From positions 186,001 through 250,000 of the forward strand of contig NZ_AVCK01000055.1 in assembly GCF_000747155.1 (NCBI RefSeq): a DNA stretch of 64,000 bases, in the 5' to 3' direction. Below, one piece after another: positions 26,541 through 36,963 of this stretch (the first letter of the stretch is position 1; the number at the start of each line of letters is the position of its first letter). The notes beneath the pieces are model-generated. The model did not search any database, had not been told where the DNA came from, and worked only from the letters and a program-made list of their open reading frames with translations. The translations under genes and the position numbers were made by a program. This DNA is from Arenimonas metalli CF5-1. GTDB taxonomy: Bacteria; Pseudomonadota; Gammaproteobacteria; Xanthomonadales; Xanthomonadaceae.

Positions 26541-27107
26541 TCAGCCCGGCAGGCCGCGCAGGGCGACCCACAGCGCCAGCGCCGCGAACAGCGCGGCCGC
26601 GGCCCAGCGGGCGGCCTTCAGCGGCAGCTTCGCGGCGAACTTCGCGCCCAGCAGCACCACCGGCACGTTGGCGATGGCCATGCCCAGCGTGGTGCCCGCG
26701 ACCACCTGCCACAGCGGCGAGTACTGCGCGGCCAGCACCACCGTCGCCACCTGGGTCTTGTCGCCGATCTCGACGATGAAGAACGCGATCGTGGTGGCCA
26801 GGAAGGCGCCAAACCGCGAGGCCTTCACCTCGCCGTCCTCGAGCTTGTCCGGCACCAGCGCCCAGGCCGCCACGGCGGCGAAGGACAGCACCACCGCCCA
26901 GCGCAGCACCTCGGGACTGACGAATTCGGTGACCCAGGCGCCGATCCAGCCGGCGAGACCGTGGTTGGCCAGCGTGGCCACCAGGATGCCGGCGATGATC
27001 GGCCAGGGCTTGCGGTAGCGCGCGGCCAGCATCAGCGCGAGCAGCTGGGTCTTGTCGCCGATTTCAGCGATGGCGACCGCGAAGGTGGAGATGTAGAGAG
27101 CGTCCAA
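26541..27107 (-). CDS. TMEM165/GDT1-family Mn2+ exporter
   Basis: The 188-residue protein has six predicted helices in two homologous halves, each carrying the family motif E-x-G-D-K-T (AEIGDKTQLLALML near residue 14 and VEIGDKTQVATVVLA near residue 115). Family members export Mn2+ or exchange Ca2+. The TTG at 27107 is the likely start: GGAG lies 7 bases ahead and no ATG gives a full first helix. A yybP-ykoY riboswitch just upstream strongly supports manganese as the substrate. Confidence 0.92.
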   Translation of the reverse strand: MDALYISTFAVAIAEIGDKTQLLALMLAARYRKPWPIIAGILVATLANHGLAGWIGAWVTEFVSPEVLRWAVVLSFAAVAAWALVPDKLEDGEVKASRFGAFLATTIAFFIVEIGDKTQVATVVLAAQYSPLWQVVAGTTLGMAIANVPVVLLGAKFAAKLPLKAARWAAAALFAALALWVALRGLPG

Positions 27108-27183
27108 TGAATGACTCCGGGGCCGGGACGCGGTTTGGACGAAGGCCGGCGCCTCGCGGCCCGGCCCGGGTTCGCGACGCGCT

Positions 27184-27290
27184 GGCCTTCGGTCTTGCCC
27201 GCAAGGCGCTTGCCTTGCCCGCGCACCATGGCGATCGCCAAGTATGTTGATGCGAGGCGGCCCGGAGGGCCTGGGCTACTCCCCGAAGCC
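27184..27290 (-). promoter_or_regulatory. yybP-ykoY manganese riboswitch
   Basis: On the reverse strand the leader opens GGCTTCGGGGAGTAGCC and closes GGGCAAGACCGAAGGCC. These are the two conserved loops of this riboswitch, GGGGAGTAG and GGCAAGACC, joined by a P1 stem CTTCGG/CCGAAG. Between them lie CATCAACATACTTGG and GC-rich arms as expected. It is followed by a GDT1-family Mn2+ exporter, so Mn2+ binding should turn the gene on. About 75 bases separate the aptamer from the start; the expression platform was not resolved. Confidence 0.9.
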
Positions 27291-27326
27291 AGGGAAAGCG
27301 CCCACAGTATACCCGCTGGCCAAAAA

Positions 27327-27395
27327 CCTGTGGGAGGGACTTCAGTCCCGATGCTTCTCGCTCCGGAACATCGGGACTGAAGTCCCTCCCACAGG
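27327..27395. repeat. REP-like dimeric palindrome (copy D)
   Basis: Inverted units CCTGTGGGAGGGACTTCAGT then CCCGATGC face each other, with inner hairpin GGGACT-tc-AGTCCC. It lies between the end of a Sel1-like gene and the manganese riboswitch and probably ends the upstream transcript. Confidence 0.95.
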
Positions 27396-27401
27396 GGCCG
27401 C

Positions 27402-28373
27402 TCAGGGGTCGCGGCAGAAGTCGTGGGTGGCCTGGCCAGTCAGCGGCTGTGCGTAGGCGGGGAACGGATACGGGTAGCCGCTGAAGGTCCGACCCTGGAA
27501 GTACCTCAAGTGCATCGCTTCCGCCTCCCGGGTGGCCCGGGCCTGGGAGGCGGCGTCCATGTCCCGGTAAAGGCCGGTCATGCCTCGGCTTCCGTATAGC
27601 CTGGCGTGCAGCAGGTTCATCACCATGGATTGATAAGGGTCGTTGGGGACCAGGGCCGCGTGGAAGCCGAAGTCGTCCTTGTAGGCGATCATCAGCAGGA
27701 AGGCCGAGCCCGGATAGCCGCGTTCCAGTGCCCGCTGCATCATGCCGGGCGCGTTGCGGCGCCAGCGGTCGAAGTCCTGGCCGACCATCATGCCGCGGCC
27801 GGACGGGGGCCAGTGGTGGCCCTCGGCGTAGCGGACCATGGCCTCCGGCTCGCCGGCGAGGGCCGCCTGCTCCAGGTATCGCGGGCCTTCGCTCAGCAGG
27901 GCAGCGGGCACGGCTTCGCATTGCTCCAGCCGCTCCAGGATCCAGGTGCGCTCGCGCGCCATGTAGTCCTGCACGGCGCTGCGCTGCTTTCCCGTCGCGG
28001 CGTCTTCGTCTTTCGGCGGATCGCTCGGCGCCGTCATTATCGACGCGTAGTCCTCGAGCTGTTCGCAACGAAGCAATTCCATCGCGAGCCGGCAGGCGGC
28101 CTTGCGGTCGCCGGCATCGGCGCGCGCGGCCAGCGGGGCGATGACGCCAGCCAGCGGCGCGTTTTCCGGTGGCAGGGGCTCGATCGCCACGACTTCGGTG
28201 CCCGGTGCAGCGGGAGGCGGTGGCTCGGCAACCTTCGGCTCGGCGTCGGCGGCGGCGCGTGCCGCCGAGGACGGTCCTTGCGGCGCCTTCGCCGGCCAGT
28301 TGAGCCACAGCGCCAGGGCCACCAGCGCCAGCACCGCCGCGAGGCCGACCCTGCGCCGGGTGCGCGGCGTCAT
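27402..28373 (-). CDS. Sel1-like envelope protein, paralogue 2
   Basis: The ATG at 28373 overlaps the stop of the upstream paralogue by 4 bases, giving a 323-residue protein. It has a basic N-terminus and one hydrophobic anchor (about 8-26), a Pro/Ala-rich spacer, then a helical domain with CRLAMELLRCEQLEDY and a Sel1-like unit (YLEQAALAGEPEAMVRYAEG), then MMQRALERGYPGSAFLLMIAY. Conserved cysteines lie in the CRLxxxLLRC segment. It is probably periplasmic and membrane-tethered. The function is unknown; it is clearly homologous to the gene at 28370-29392. Confidence 0.72.
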   Translation of the reverse strand: MTPRTRRRVGLAAVLALVALALWLNWPAKAPQGPSSAARAAADAEPKVAEPPPPAAPGTEVVAIEPLPPENAPLAGVIAPLAARADAGDRKAACRLAMELLRCEQLEDYASIMTAPSDPPKDEDAATGKQRSAVQDYMARERTWILERLEQCEAVPAALLSEGPRYLEQAALAGEPEAMVRYAEGHHWPPSGRGMMVGQDFDRWRRNAPGMMQRALERGYPGSAFLLMIAYKDDFGFHAALVPNDPYQSMVMNLLHARLYGSRGMTGLYRDMDAASQARATREAEAMHLRYFQGRTFSGYPYPFPAYAQPLTGQATHDFCRDP

Positions 28374-29392
28374 CGCAGGCCCTCCTGCGGCAGGCAGCCC
28401 TGGCCCACGGGCACCGTGAAGCCCGGCCGCGGCCACTTGTTGAAGCCATGGGCGTCATGCAGCGGCACCAGGCCATGCGCGGCGCGCGCGAAATCCTGCG
28501 GTTCGCCATCGAAGTGCCGCGCGTGCATTTCCGCCGCCCGGCGCTCGGCCTCGGCGCGGTGGCGCGGATCGTCGCGGACCTTTATGTCGAACCGGCTGGC
28601 GTCGAAATCCTCGCCGAACACGCGGCGCGCCAGCGCCAGGCTGGCTTCGGCGGCGTCCGGGTCGTGCGGCGTCAACCAAGGCAGGAAATAGTTCGTCGAA
28701 TGCGTCTCCAGCATCAGCAGGACGGCGCCGGGCTGGCCGGCCTCCAGTGCACGCTGGACCATGGCCGGGGCTTCGCGCCGCCATTGCTCGAATTCGGGCG
28801 TGGTGAGGTAGGCATTCGAACCGGTGATCCGGAAGGTGCCGCCCGTGGCGTACCGCACCACGGCGTCGGGCTCTCCGGCCAGCGCGGCCTGGCGCAGGTA
28901 ATGCGCGCCGCGCGCGATGAGGTCGTCGTCCAGCCCGGCGCAGGTCCGCTTCAGCTCGGCGTGGCGAAGCAGCATCGTCGCGGCCTCGTTGGCCTGTTCC
29001 AGCTTTCCTTTTTCCGCGTGCGCACGTTCCTGGTTGGCCAGTCGCTCGAGCTGCGCGTCATCGAGCTGGGCCAGGAACTGGCAGCGCAACAGGTCCGTGC
29101 CCAAGCGGCAGGCGGTCCGGGCGTCACCGGCATCGGCGCGCGCCTTCAGGGCGGGGGCGATGTCGGCCAGCGTGGTTTCGCTGGCGCGGGGAAGCGTGGG
29201 TTCACCCGGTGGTGGTGTTTTCGGTGCGGAGGCCGTGGCGGGTGGCGCGGACGCGCCATCGACTGCCGCAGGCGACGCGGCGGGTCGAGGGGAGTCGAGG
29301 GGTGCGGACGCTGGCCACCACGCGCGGAGGGCGGCGATGCACAGGACGACGGCCAGCAGGAGCGCGGGGGCGCGGCGGAGGCGGCTCGTCAA
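28370..29392 (-). CDS. Sel1-like envelope protein, paralogue 1
   Basis: The 340-residue protein shares the order of its downstream neighbour: N-terminal anchor (about 8-28), Ala/Pro-rich linker, CRLGTDLLRCQFLAQL, a Sel1-like YLRQAALAGEPDAVVRYATG unit, MVQRALEAGQPGAVLLMLETH, and a final domain rich in charged residues. The start appears to be TTG and lacks a good ribosome binding site, so the N-terminus may differ. The 4-base overlap with paralogue 2 indicates a tandem duplication kept in one operon. Function is not known. Confidence 0.7.
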   Translation of the reverse strand: MTSRLRRAPALLLAVVLCIAALRAWWPASAPLDSPRPAASPAAVDGASAPPATASAPKTPPPGEPTLPRASETTLADIAPALKARADAGDARTACRLGTDLLRCQFLAQLDDAQLERLANQERAHAEKGKLEQANEAATMLLRHAELKRTCAGLDDDLIARGAHYLRQAALAGEPDAVVRYATGGTFRITGSNAYLTTPEFEQWRREAPAMVQRALEAGQPGAVLLMLETHSTNYFLPWLTPHDPDAAEASLALARRVFGEDFDASRFDIKVRDDPRHRAEAERRAAEMHARHFDGEPQDFARAAHGLVPLHDAHGFNKWPRPGFTVPVGQGCLPQEGLR

Positions 29393-29462
29393 ATTCGGGG
29401 GCCTGCGGGCGACGGGGAGCGGGAAGTAAACCGGCTACCGCGTCCCGTGGCAACCAACGGAC

Positions 29463-29527
29463 TGTGGGAGGGACTTCAGTCCCGATGCTTTTCGCCACAG
29501 AGCATCGGGACTGAAGTCCCTCCCACA
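29463..29527. repeat. REP-like dimeric palindrome (copy E)
   Basis: Inverted units TGTGGGAGGGACTTCAGTCC then CGATGC face each other, with hairpin GGGACT-tc-AGTCCC. It lies between the PDZ-protein gene and the Sel1-like pair, probably ending the sigma-factor operon transcript. Confidence 0.95.
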
Positions 29528-29537
29528 AAGGCATGCG

Positions 29538-30692
29538 TCAGATCGCGGTGAGGGGCTTGGGCGGTGCGGGCGGGGCCGGAGGCGCCGGCGGGGCGGCGGC
29601 GGGCGTGCGCGGGGTGGGCGGCGTCGGGGCCACCGGCGGTGCCGGCGGCGCGGGCGGGGGCGGCGGGGCGAACCAGCGCAGCGGCGGGGCGTCGGGCACG
29701 GTCACTTCGACGGTGCGCGGCTTGCGGTCGCGCAGCACCTGCACGCTCACTTTTTCGCCCGCGTCCTGCTCGCGCAGCGCGCGCATGGCGTCGCGCGGGG
29801 TGGCGACGGCGTCGCCCTCGATGCGCTGGATCACGTCGCCGGGTTCCAGCGTGTCGAGCCCGGCGCCGCCGCTGAGCACCAGCACGCCGCGGTCGGTGCC
29901 GAAGTAGCGGCCCAGCTTGGCGTCCACCGAGGCCAGGTTCAGGCCGCTCCAGCGGAAGGCCTGGCTGAGCACGGGCAGCTGGCAGTCCTCGCTGCCTGGC
30001 GCGCAGGGGGCGGTGCGCAGGCGTTCGATCTCGATCGCCACGCCCGGGTCGATCAGCGGCGTGCCCTCGGCGCGCTCGAAGGCAAGCGCGCGGGCGACGG
30101 CGCCGTCCGCGCGGTTGAAGACCATCACGCGGCCGATGTCGTCCACCACCACGTTGGCAGTGCCCGGCTTGCCGTCGCGGGTGTAGCCCAGCGCCAGTTT
30201 CTGGCCCTTGCTCAGGCCGCCGAGCGACTCGCGGGCCTGGGTGATGGCGGATTCGCCGCGCTGGTCGAGGGCCTTGCCGTCCACCCGCACCAGCACGTCG
30301 CCGCTGCGGAGGCCGGCCTTGGCGGCGGGGCTGTCGGGCGTGACGGCGGCGATGCGCACGCCGGGGCCGGCTTCGTTCTCGGCCATGACGATGCCGACGC
30401 CCGGGCGGCGCAGGCCTTCGCCGGCTTCCGACAGGTTGATGCGCAGGTCGTCCACGTCCAGCAGGTTGCCGCCGGGGCCGACCACGATGGCCTGGCGATA
30501 CGCACGCACGCCGTCCGACTCGCCCAGCTCGCGGCTGAGCTCGGCGACGCGGCGCGCGCTGCGCGCCAGTTCGGCGCGGGCTTGTTCCAGCTCGGCGCGG
30601 GCGGCGGCTTCGTCCTTCGGCGCATCGGCGCCGAACGCAGCGGCGGGCAGCAGGGCAGCGGCGATCATCAGTGACACCATTCGAAGCTTCAT
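29538..30692 (-). CDS. periplasmic PDZ-domain protein of an ECF sigma operon
   Basis: The ATG at 30692, with GAGGA about 10 bases upstream, is preferred over a TTG five codons further out. The 384-residue protein has a signal peptide (MKLRMVSLMIAAALLPAAAFG), a short coiled coil (about 25-58), a first PDZ domain (about 85-180; SPAAKAGLRSGDVLVRVDG), a second PDZ (about 235-335; GAGLDTLEPGDVIQRIEGD) and a Pro/Ala-rich C-terminal tail. No protease domain is present, so it may sense or hold envelope proteins. It is the last gene of the sigma / anti-sigma operon. Confidence 0.82.
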   Translation of the reverse strand: MKLRMVSLMIAAALLPAAAFGADAPKDEAAARAELEQARAELARSARRVAELSRELGESDGVRAYRQAIVVGPGGNLLDVDDLRINLSEAGEGLRRPGVGIVMAENEAGPGVRIAAVTPDSPAAKAGLRSGDVLVRVDGKALDQRGESAITQARESLGGLSKGQKLALGYTRDGKPGTANVVVDDIGRVMVFNRADGAVARALAFERAEGTPLIDPGVAIEIERLRTAPCAPGSEDCQLPVLSQAFRWSGLNLASVDAKLGRYFGTDRGVLVLSGGAGLDTLEPGDVIQRIEGDAVATPRDAMRALREQDAGEKVSVQVLRDRKPRTVEVTVPDAPPLRWFAPPPPPAPPAPPVAPTPPTPRTPAAAPPAPPAPPAPPKPLTAI

Positions 30693-30713
30693 GCGGGCAT
30701 TCCTCAAAGGAAA

Positions 30714-30734
30714 AACGGGGTCAGGTTCACTTCT
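30714..30734. repeat. half copy of the GGGGTCAGGTTC element
   Basis: AACGGGGTCAGGTTCACTTC at 30714-30733 matches the half copy at 9531-9550 base for base. It sits in the short gap between the anti-sigma stop and the PDZ-protein start, next to the latter's ribosome binding site. Confidence 0.8.
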
Positions 30735-31276
30735 CAGAACGTGGCGACCAGGGCGCCATCCACGGTGTTGCCGTCGGCGGCCAGGTATTGGCGGGTGCCC
30801 TGGAAGCCGGCGTATTCGCGCAGCAGCGAGACGCGTAGCTGCCAGAGGGCGGCGCGGCCGTCAGGGCCGAGCGCGGGGTCGGAGAGCGCGGTGTCGATCT
30901 GCTGCAGGCGGTCCTCGAACTCGAGGCCGAGCAGGGTGCCGCTGGCCGAGGCCATGCCGTCGGGGGAGACGGCGCTGACCAGGTGCTCGAGGCGCGCGGA
31001 TTCCGCCATCAGTGCGTCGACGTCGGGCGCCGCTACGCTGGCGACCGGGTCCGGCGCGGCGGGCGGCGTGGCGATGCGGCCGGGCAGCAGCGCGGCCAGG
31101 GCCAGCACCGCGGCGGCGGCCAGCGCGAACGGCCAGCGAACGCGCGGCTTGCGTTCGCGTGCGGCAAGCCGCTGCTGCAAAAGCGGCCAGGCGCTGCGGT
31201 CCGGGGTTTCCAGCGGCAGCCGCTGCAGCGCCTCGGCGATCGGCAGGCCGGGGTCGTGGGCGCGGGCGTCAGGCAT
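30734..31276 (-). CDS. putative anti-sigma factor, single-pass membrane
   Basis: The 180-residue protein begins with a cytoplasmic stretch (LPIAEALQRLPLETPDRSAWP), then one membrane segment (about 50-67), then a helical periplasmic domain (ESARLEHLVSAVSPD, LQQIDTALSDPALGPDG, LWQLRVSLLREYAGF). It has no zinc-binding HxxxCxxC, so it is not a ZAS-type anti-sigma. Its start overlaps the stop of the ECF sigma gene by 8 bases, and position plus topology support the role. Its plan is the same as that of the protein at 58357-58827. Confidence 0.72.
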   Translation of the reverse strand: MPDARAHDPGLPIAEALQRLPLETPDRSAWPLLQQRLAARERKPRVRWPFALAAAAVLALAALLPGRIATPPAAPDPVASVAAPDVDALMAESARLEHLVSAVSPDGMASASGTLLGLEFEDRLQQIDTALSDPALGPDGRAALWQLRVSLLREYAGFQGTRQYLAADGNTVDGALVATF

Positions 31277-31847
31277 GGGACAACTCCTGTTCGATCTTCA
31301 GCAGTTCGCGCAACTTGCGGGTGCCGCGCGCGAGCTGCGATTTGGAGAAACTCGGCGTGCGGCCCATCAGGCCGGCGATCTCGTCGTGGGTGTAGCCCTC
31401 GGCGTGGTAGAGCCAGAGCACGCTGCGGGTGGCGTCGGCCATGCGGCCGAGTGCGCGGGTGAGCAGGGCGGCATCGGCGGCGGCGGCCGGCAGCATCACG
31501 TCGTGGCACTCGAGCTCGGCGTCCACCGCCTCCTCGGTCTGCGGCAGCCGGCCGCGGCGGCGCAGGCGCATCAGTGCGTCGTTCACCGCGATCTGGCGCA
31601 GCCAGCCCCAGAACGGGGAATCACCGCGGAACTCGCCCACGCGGTCGAACAGCTTGAGCATCGTGTCCTGCAGCAGGTCCTGGGCCTCCTCGCGATCGCC
31701 GGTGAGGCGAAGCGCCAGGGTGAACACCGGCCGCTCGAACAGGCGGTAGAGCTGCTCGAACGCCCCGGCGTCGCCGCGCCGGGCGCGGTCGACCAGGGCG
31801 GCCGGGACATCGATGGCGAAGGAGGAGGGGTGGCTCACATCGGTCAA
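31269..31847 (-). CDS. ECF sigma factor (RpoE-like sigma-70)
   Basis: The 192-residue protein has region 2 (DAGAFEQLYRLFERPVFTLALRLTGDREEAQDLLQDTMLKLF and WGWLRQIAVNDALMRLRRR) and region 4 (LTRALGRMADATRSVLWLYHAEGYTHDEIAGLMG and KSQLARGTRKLRELL). It directs RNA polymerase to a specific regulon, held off by the membrane protein encoded just downstream. The start is uncertain: TTG at 31847 or GTG at 31838, neither with a clear ribosome binding site. A REP-like palindrome lies 34 bases upstream. Confidence 0.9.
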   Translation of the reverse strand: MTDVSHPSSFAIDVPAALVDRARRGDAGAFEQLYRLFERPVFTLALRLTGDREEAQDLLQDTMLKLFDRVGEFRGDSPFWGWLRQIAVNDALMRLRRRGRLPQTEEAVDAELECHDVMLPAAAADAALLTRALGRMADATRSVLWLYHAEGYTHDEIAGLMGRTPSFSKSQLARGTRKLRELLKIEQELSHA

Positions 31848-31880
31848 GGATGCGGCGGGAGCCCAAAGCGTCGCACAAAA

Positions 31881-31948
31881 AATGTAGGAGGGCCTTCAGG
31901 CCCGAAGCTCTCGGCGAGAAGCTTCGGGCCTGAAGGCCCTCCTACATT
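31881..31948. repeat. REP-like dimeric palindrome (copy F)
   Basis: Inverted units AATGTAGGAGGGCCTTCAGG then CCCGAAGC face each other, with inner hairpin GGGCCT-tc-AGGCCC, the same paired variant as copy C. It separates the TonB receptor stop from the ECF sigma gene. Confidence 0.95.
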
Positions 31949-31960
31949 GAGAAAAAGGGA

Positions 31961-34156
<2,196 letters not shown>

Positions 34157-34228
34157 GGCAGGGAAATCTCTGGGCAAGTTAAGGAAATCGGGGGCCGGGG
34201 CCGGAATGGCCGAAAGGTTACTGCAAGC

Positions 34229-34247
34229 GAGAATGATTCGCAATAGC
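34229..34247. promoter_or_regulatory. weak Fur-box-like site near the TonB receptor
   Basis: GAGAATGATTCGCAATAGC matches the 19-base Fur consensus GATAATGATAATCATTATC at 13 of 19 positions. It lies about 73 bases upstream of the receptor start, where it could block its promoter when iron is plentiful. Confidence 0.5.
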
Positions 34248-34293
34248 GAAGGCCGGCGGCAGGCCCCTCGCCACGCCCCGGCTTTGCGGCTAG

Positions 34294-34312
34294 GATGAGA
34301 ATCATTATCATC
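34294..34312. promoter_or_regulatory. Fur box of the ferric-iron ABC operon
   Basis: GATGAGAATCATTATCATC is a near-perfect Fur palindrome (GATGAGAAT-C-ATTATCATC) centred about 37 bases before the binding-protein start. In the 183-base divergent region it would bring both operons under iron repression. Confidence 0.85.
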
Positions 34313-34339
34313 TTTCCCATCCCCGGACCGGAGCCCGCC

Positions 34340-35332
34340 ATGTCGCGCCTTACGCTTTCGCTTCTCCTCGCCAGCCTGCTGGCCCCGGCCGTGCAGGCGG
34401 CCGAGCTGGTGGTCTACAGCGAGCGCAAGGAGCCGCTGGTCAGGCCGCTGTTCGAGCGCTACGAGCGCGAGACCGGCACGAAGATCCAGCTGCTGTCCGA
34501 CGGCGCCCCGGTGCTGATCGAGCGCCTCGCCGCGGAAGGCGACAACACGCGCGCCGACCTGTTCATGGCCGTGGATGCCGGCAGCCTGTGGCAGGCGGCG
34601 GAACGCGGCCTGCTGGCGCCGGTGCAGTCGCCCGCGCTCGAGGCGGCGATCCCGGCCAACCTGCGCGACCCGCAGGGCCGCTGGTTCGCGCTGTCGCAGC
34701 GCGCGCGCACCATCGTCTATTCCACCGAGCGCGTGCAGCCGTCCGAGCTGTCGGGCATCGGCGACCTGGCGCGGAAGAAGTGGCGCGGCCGCCTGTGCCT
34801 GCGTTCTTCCAAGAAGGTCTACAACCAGTCGCTGGTGGCCACGCTGATCGATCGCATCGGCGTCGAGCACACCGAGACCGTCGTTCGCGGCTGGGTCGCC
34901 AACCTGGCCACCGAGCCCTTCGCCGACGACACCCTGCTGGCCCAGGCCATCGCCGCCGGCCAGTGCGACGTCGGCATCATCAATACCTATTACCTCGGTC
35001 GCCTCCAGCATGACGACCCGGCGTTCCCGGTGCAGGTGTTCTGGGCGAACCAGGCCGGCGTCGGCGCGCACGTGAACGTCTCGGGCGCGGGCATCGTCGC
35101 GGCCTCGAAGCAGAAGGACGAGGCGCGCAAGTTCCTCGAGTGGCTGGCCTCCGAATCCGTGCAGGCCGACTTCGCCAGCGTGAACTTCGAGATCCCCGCG
35201 CGTCCGGGCGTGGCGCTGGATCCGGTGGTCGCCGCCTGGGGGCCGTTCAAGGCCGACCCGGTGAACGTGTCGGTGGCGGGCGCGCGCCAGGCCGAGGCCG
35301 TGAAGCTGATGGATCGCGCCGGCTGGCGCTGA
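34340..35332 (+). CDS. ferric-iron ABC transporter substrate-binding protein (FbpA-like)
   Basis: The ATG at 34340 gives a signal peptide (MSRLTLSLLLASLLAPAVQA) and a 330-residue periplasmic protein; an in-frame ATG 45 bases upstream would bury the Fur box and is rejected. LVVYSERKEPLVRPLFERYE, TGTKIQLLSDGAPVLIERLAAEG, RADLFMAVDAGSLWQAAERG and GVGAHVNVSGAGIVAASKQ follow the FbpA/AfuA pattern. It delivers Fe3+ to the permease encoded 4 bases downstream. Confidence 0.92.
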   Translation: MSRLTLSLLLASLLAPAVQAAELVVYSERKEPLVRPLFERYERETGTKIQLLSDGAPVLIERLAAEGDNTRADLFMAVDAGSLWQAAERGLLAPVQSPALEAAIPANLRDPQGRWFALSQRARTIVYSTERVQPSELSGIGDLARKKWRGRLCLRSSKKVYNQSLVATLIDRIGVEHTETVVRGWVANLATEPFADDTLLAQAIAAGQCDVGIINTYYLGRLQHDDPAFPVQVFWANQAGVGAHVNVSGAGIVAASKQKDEARKFLEWLASESVQADFASVNFEIPARPGVALDPVVAAWGPFKADPVNVSVAGARQAEAVKLMDRAGWR

Positions 35333-35336
35333 TCCC

Positions 35337-36920
35337 ATGAGCGCCGCCGTCGCGCGCACCGCCTGGCCGCGGGTGCTGGCCTGGGCGCTGGCGCTGCCCT
35401 TGCTGCTGCCGGCGCTGTGGCTGGCGAGCGCGTTCGCGACGCCGGCGCCCGACGTCTGGCCGCACCTGTTCGCACAGGTGCTGCCGGGCGCGGTGCGCAA
35501 CACGCTGGCGCTGCTCGGGCTGATCGCGACGCTGTCGCTGCTGGTGGGCGTCGGCCTGGCCTGGGCCAGCGCGCGCTACGACTACCCGGGGCGCCGCTTC
35601 CTTGATTGGGCGCTGGTGCTGCCGATGGCGCTGCCCGGCTACGTGGTCGCCTTCGTCTACGTCGGGCTGACCGATTACGCCGGGCCGCTGCAGTCCGCGT
35701 GGCGTGCGCTGGGCGGTGCGGCCAACGGCTTCCCCGAGCTGCGCAGCGTGCCGGGCGCCGCGCTCGTGCTCTCGCTGGTGCTCTATCCCTATGTGTTCCT
35801 GATCGTGCGCGCCGCCTTCCTCCGGCAGGGCAGCGCGGCGATGGATGCGGCGCGTTCGCTGGGGCACGGGCCGCTGTCGGCCTTCTTCCGCGCGGCGCTG
35901 CCGATGGCGCGACCGGCCTGGGTGGCCGGGTTGAGCCTGGTGCTGCTCGAGGCGCTGGCCGACTTCGGCGCGGTCAGCATCCTCGGCGTGGATACGCTCG
36001 CGACCGCCATCTACAAGACCTGGTTCGGCCTGTACTCGCTCACGGCCGCCGCGCAGCTGGCCTGCGCGATGGTGGCGCTGGTCGCGCTGGTGCTGGTGCT
36101 CGAGCGCATCGGGCGTGGTCGCGGCCGCCACGCGGGCCCGCAGCTGATGCCGCCGCCGCGACGGCCCTTGTCCGGCTGGCGCGGCTGGGGCGTGTCGGCG
36201 CTGGCGCTGGCGGTGGTGTCGCTCGGGTTCCTCGTGCCGGTGGCGCAGCTGCTGGCCTGGTCGTGGCAATCGCGTTCGGCGCTGCCCGACGTCGGCGCGC
36301 CGGCGCTGAACACCGCCCTGCTCGCCGCGATGGCGGCGGGGTTGGTGCTCGTGATCGCGCTGGCCTTCACCTTGCTGGGCCGGCGCGGTGGCGGCGACCG
36401 GATCGTGCAGGCGGCGGGGTTCACGGCTGGCCTGGGTTACGCGGTGCCGGGCACGGTGCTGGCGGTCGGCGCGATGTGGCTGCTGGTCGCGGCCGAGCGC
36501 GCGATGCCGTGGCTGGGCGGGCTGGCGCTGAGCTCGAGCCTGGTGGCGGTGCTGCTGGCGCTGTCGGTGCGCTTCCTGCGCGTGGGCCACGAGGCGACCG
36601 AGTCCGCCTTCCAGTCGCTGCGTCCGTCCCTGCTGGAATCGGCGCGCGTGCTCGGCGTGCCGGCCGGCGCGCGCCTGCGCCGCATCGTGCTGCCGCTGCT
36701 GCGTCCCGGCCTGGTCGCGGCGCTGCTGCTGGTGATCGTGGAGACCGTGAAGGAACTGCCCGCCACCCTGATGCTGCGTCCCTTCGGCTGGGACACGCTG
36801 GCCGTGCGCATCTACGGCTACACCACCGAAGGCCTGTGGGCCCAGGCCGCGTGGCCCGCGCTGTGGCTGTGCCTGGTCGGCCTGGTCCCCGTCTGGTGGC
36901 TGGTCAAACAGCAGAAGTAG
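35337..36920 (+). CDS. ferric-iron ABC transporter permease (FbpB-like)
   Basis: The 527-residue inner-membrane protein is a fused double permease. Each half has about six helices and an EAA-type loop: [25 protein letters not shown] and [25 protein letters not shown]. This matches FbpB/SfuB. An FbpC-type ATPase would normally follow; here the next gene is gcvT after a palindrome, so the ATPase must be encoded elsewhere or the importer shares one. Confidence 0.93.
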   Translation: MSAAVARTAWPRVLAWALALPLLLPALWLASAFATPAPDVWPHLFAQVLPGAVRNTLALLGLIATLSLLVGVGLAWASARYDYPGRRFLDWALVLPMALPGYVVAFVYVGLTDYAGPLQSAWRALGGAANGFPELRSVPGAALVLSLVLYPYVFLIVRAAFLRQGSAAMDAARSLGHGPLSAFFRAALPMARPAWVAGLSLVLLEALADFGAVSILGVDTLATAIYKTWFGLYSLTAAAQLACAMVALVALVLVLERIGRGRGRHAGPQLMPPPRRPLSGWRGWGVSALALAVVSLGFLVPVAQLLAWSWQSRSALPDVGAPALNTALLAAMAAGLVLVIALAFTLLGRRGGGDRIVQAAGFTAGLGYAVPGTVLAVGAMWLLVAAERAMPWLGGLALSSSLVAVLLALSVRFLRVGHEATESAFQSLRPSLLESARVLGVPAGARLRRIVLPLLRPGLVAALLLVIVETVKELPATLMLRPFGWDTLAVRIYGYTTEGLWAQAAWPALWLCLVGLVPVWWLVKQQK

Positions 36921-36926
36921 CCAGGA

Positions 36927-36955
36927 ACGGGGTCAGGTTCCGAACCTGACCCCGT
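36927..36955. repeat. GGGGTCAGGTTC palindrome ahead of gcvT
   Basis: ACGGGGTCAGGTTC (36927-36940) and its exact complement (36942-36955) face each other across one base. It is the same palindrome as at 9635-9661, and lies directly upstream of a perfect -10 box. Confidence 0.92.
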
Positions 36956-36957
36956 CC

Positions 36958-36963
36958 TATAAT
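36958..36963 (+). promoter_or_regulatory. -10 element of the gcvT promoter
   Basis: TATAAT, a perfect -10 hexamer, lies 31 bases before the gcvT ATG and 2 bases after the palindrome. No good -35 box is present; the matching position falls inside the palindrome (AGGTTC). Confidence 0.5.

Noticed and set aside
34157-35503. Upstream extension of the TonB receptor frame to about 1180 residues
   Set aside because: The extra 450 residues run antisense through the ferric binding-protein gene and the Fur region, have no ribosome binding site or receptor-like sequence, and the receptor has its own signal peptide at the ATG at 34156.
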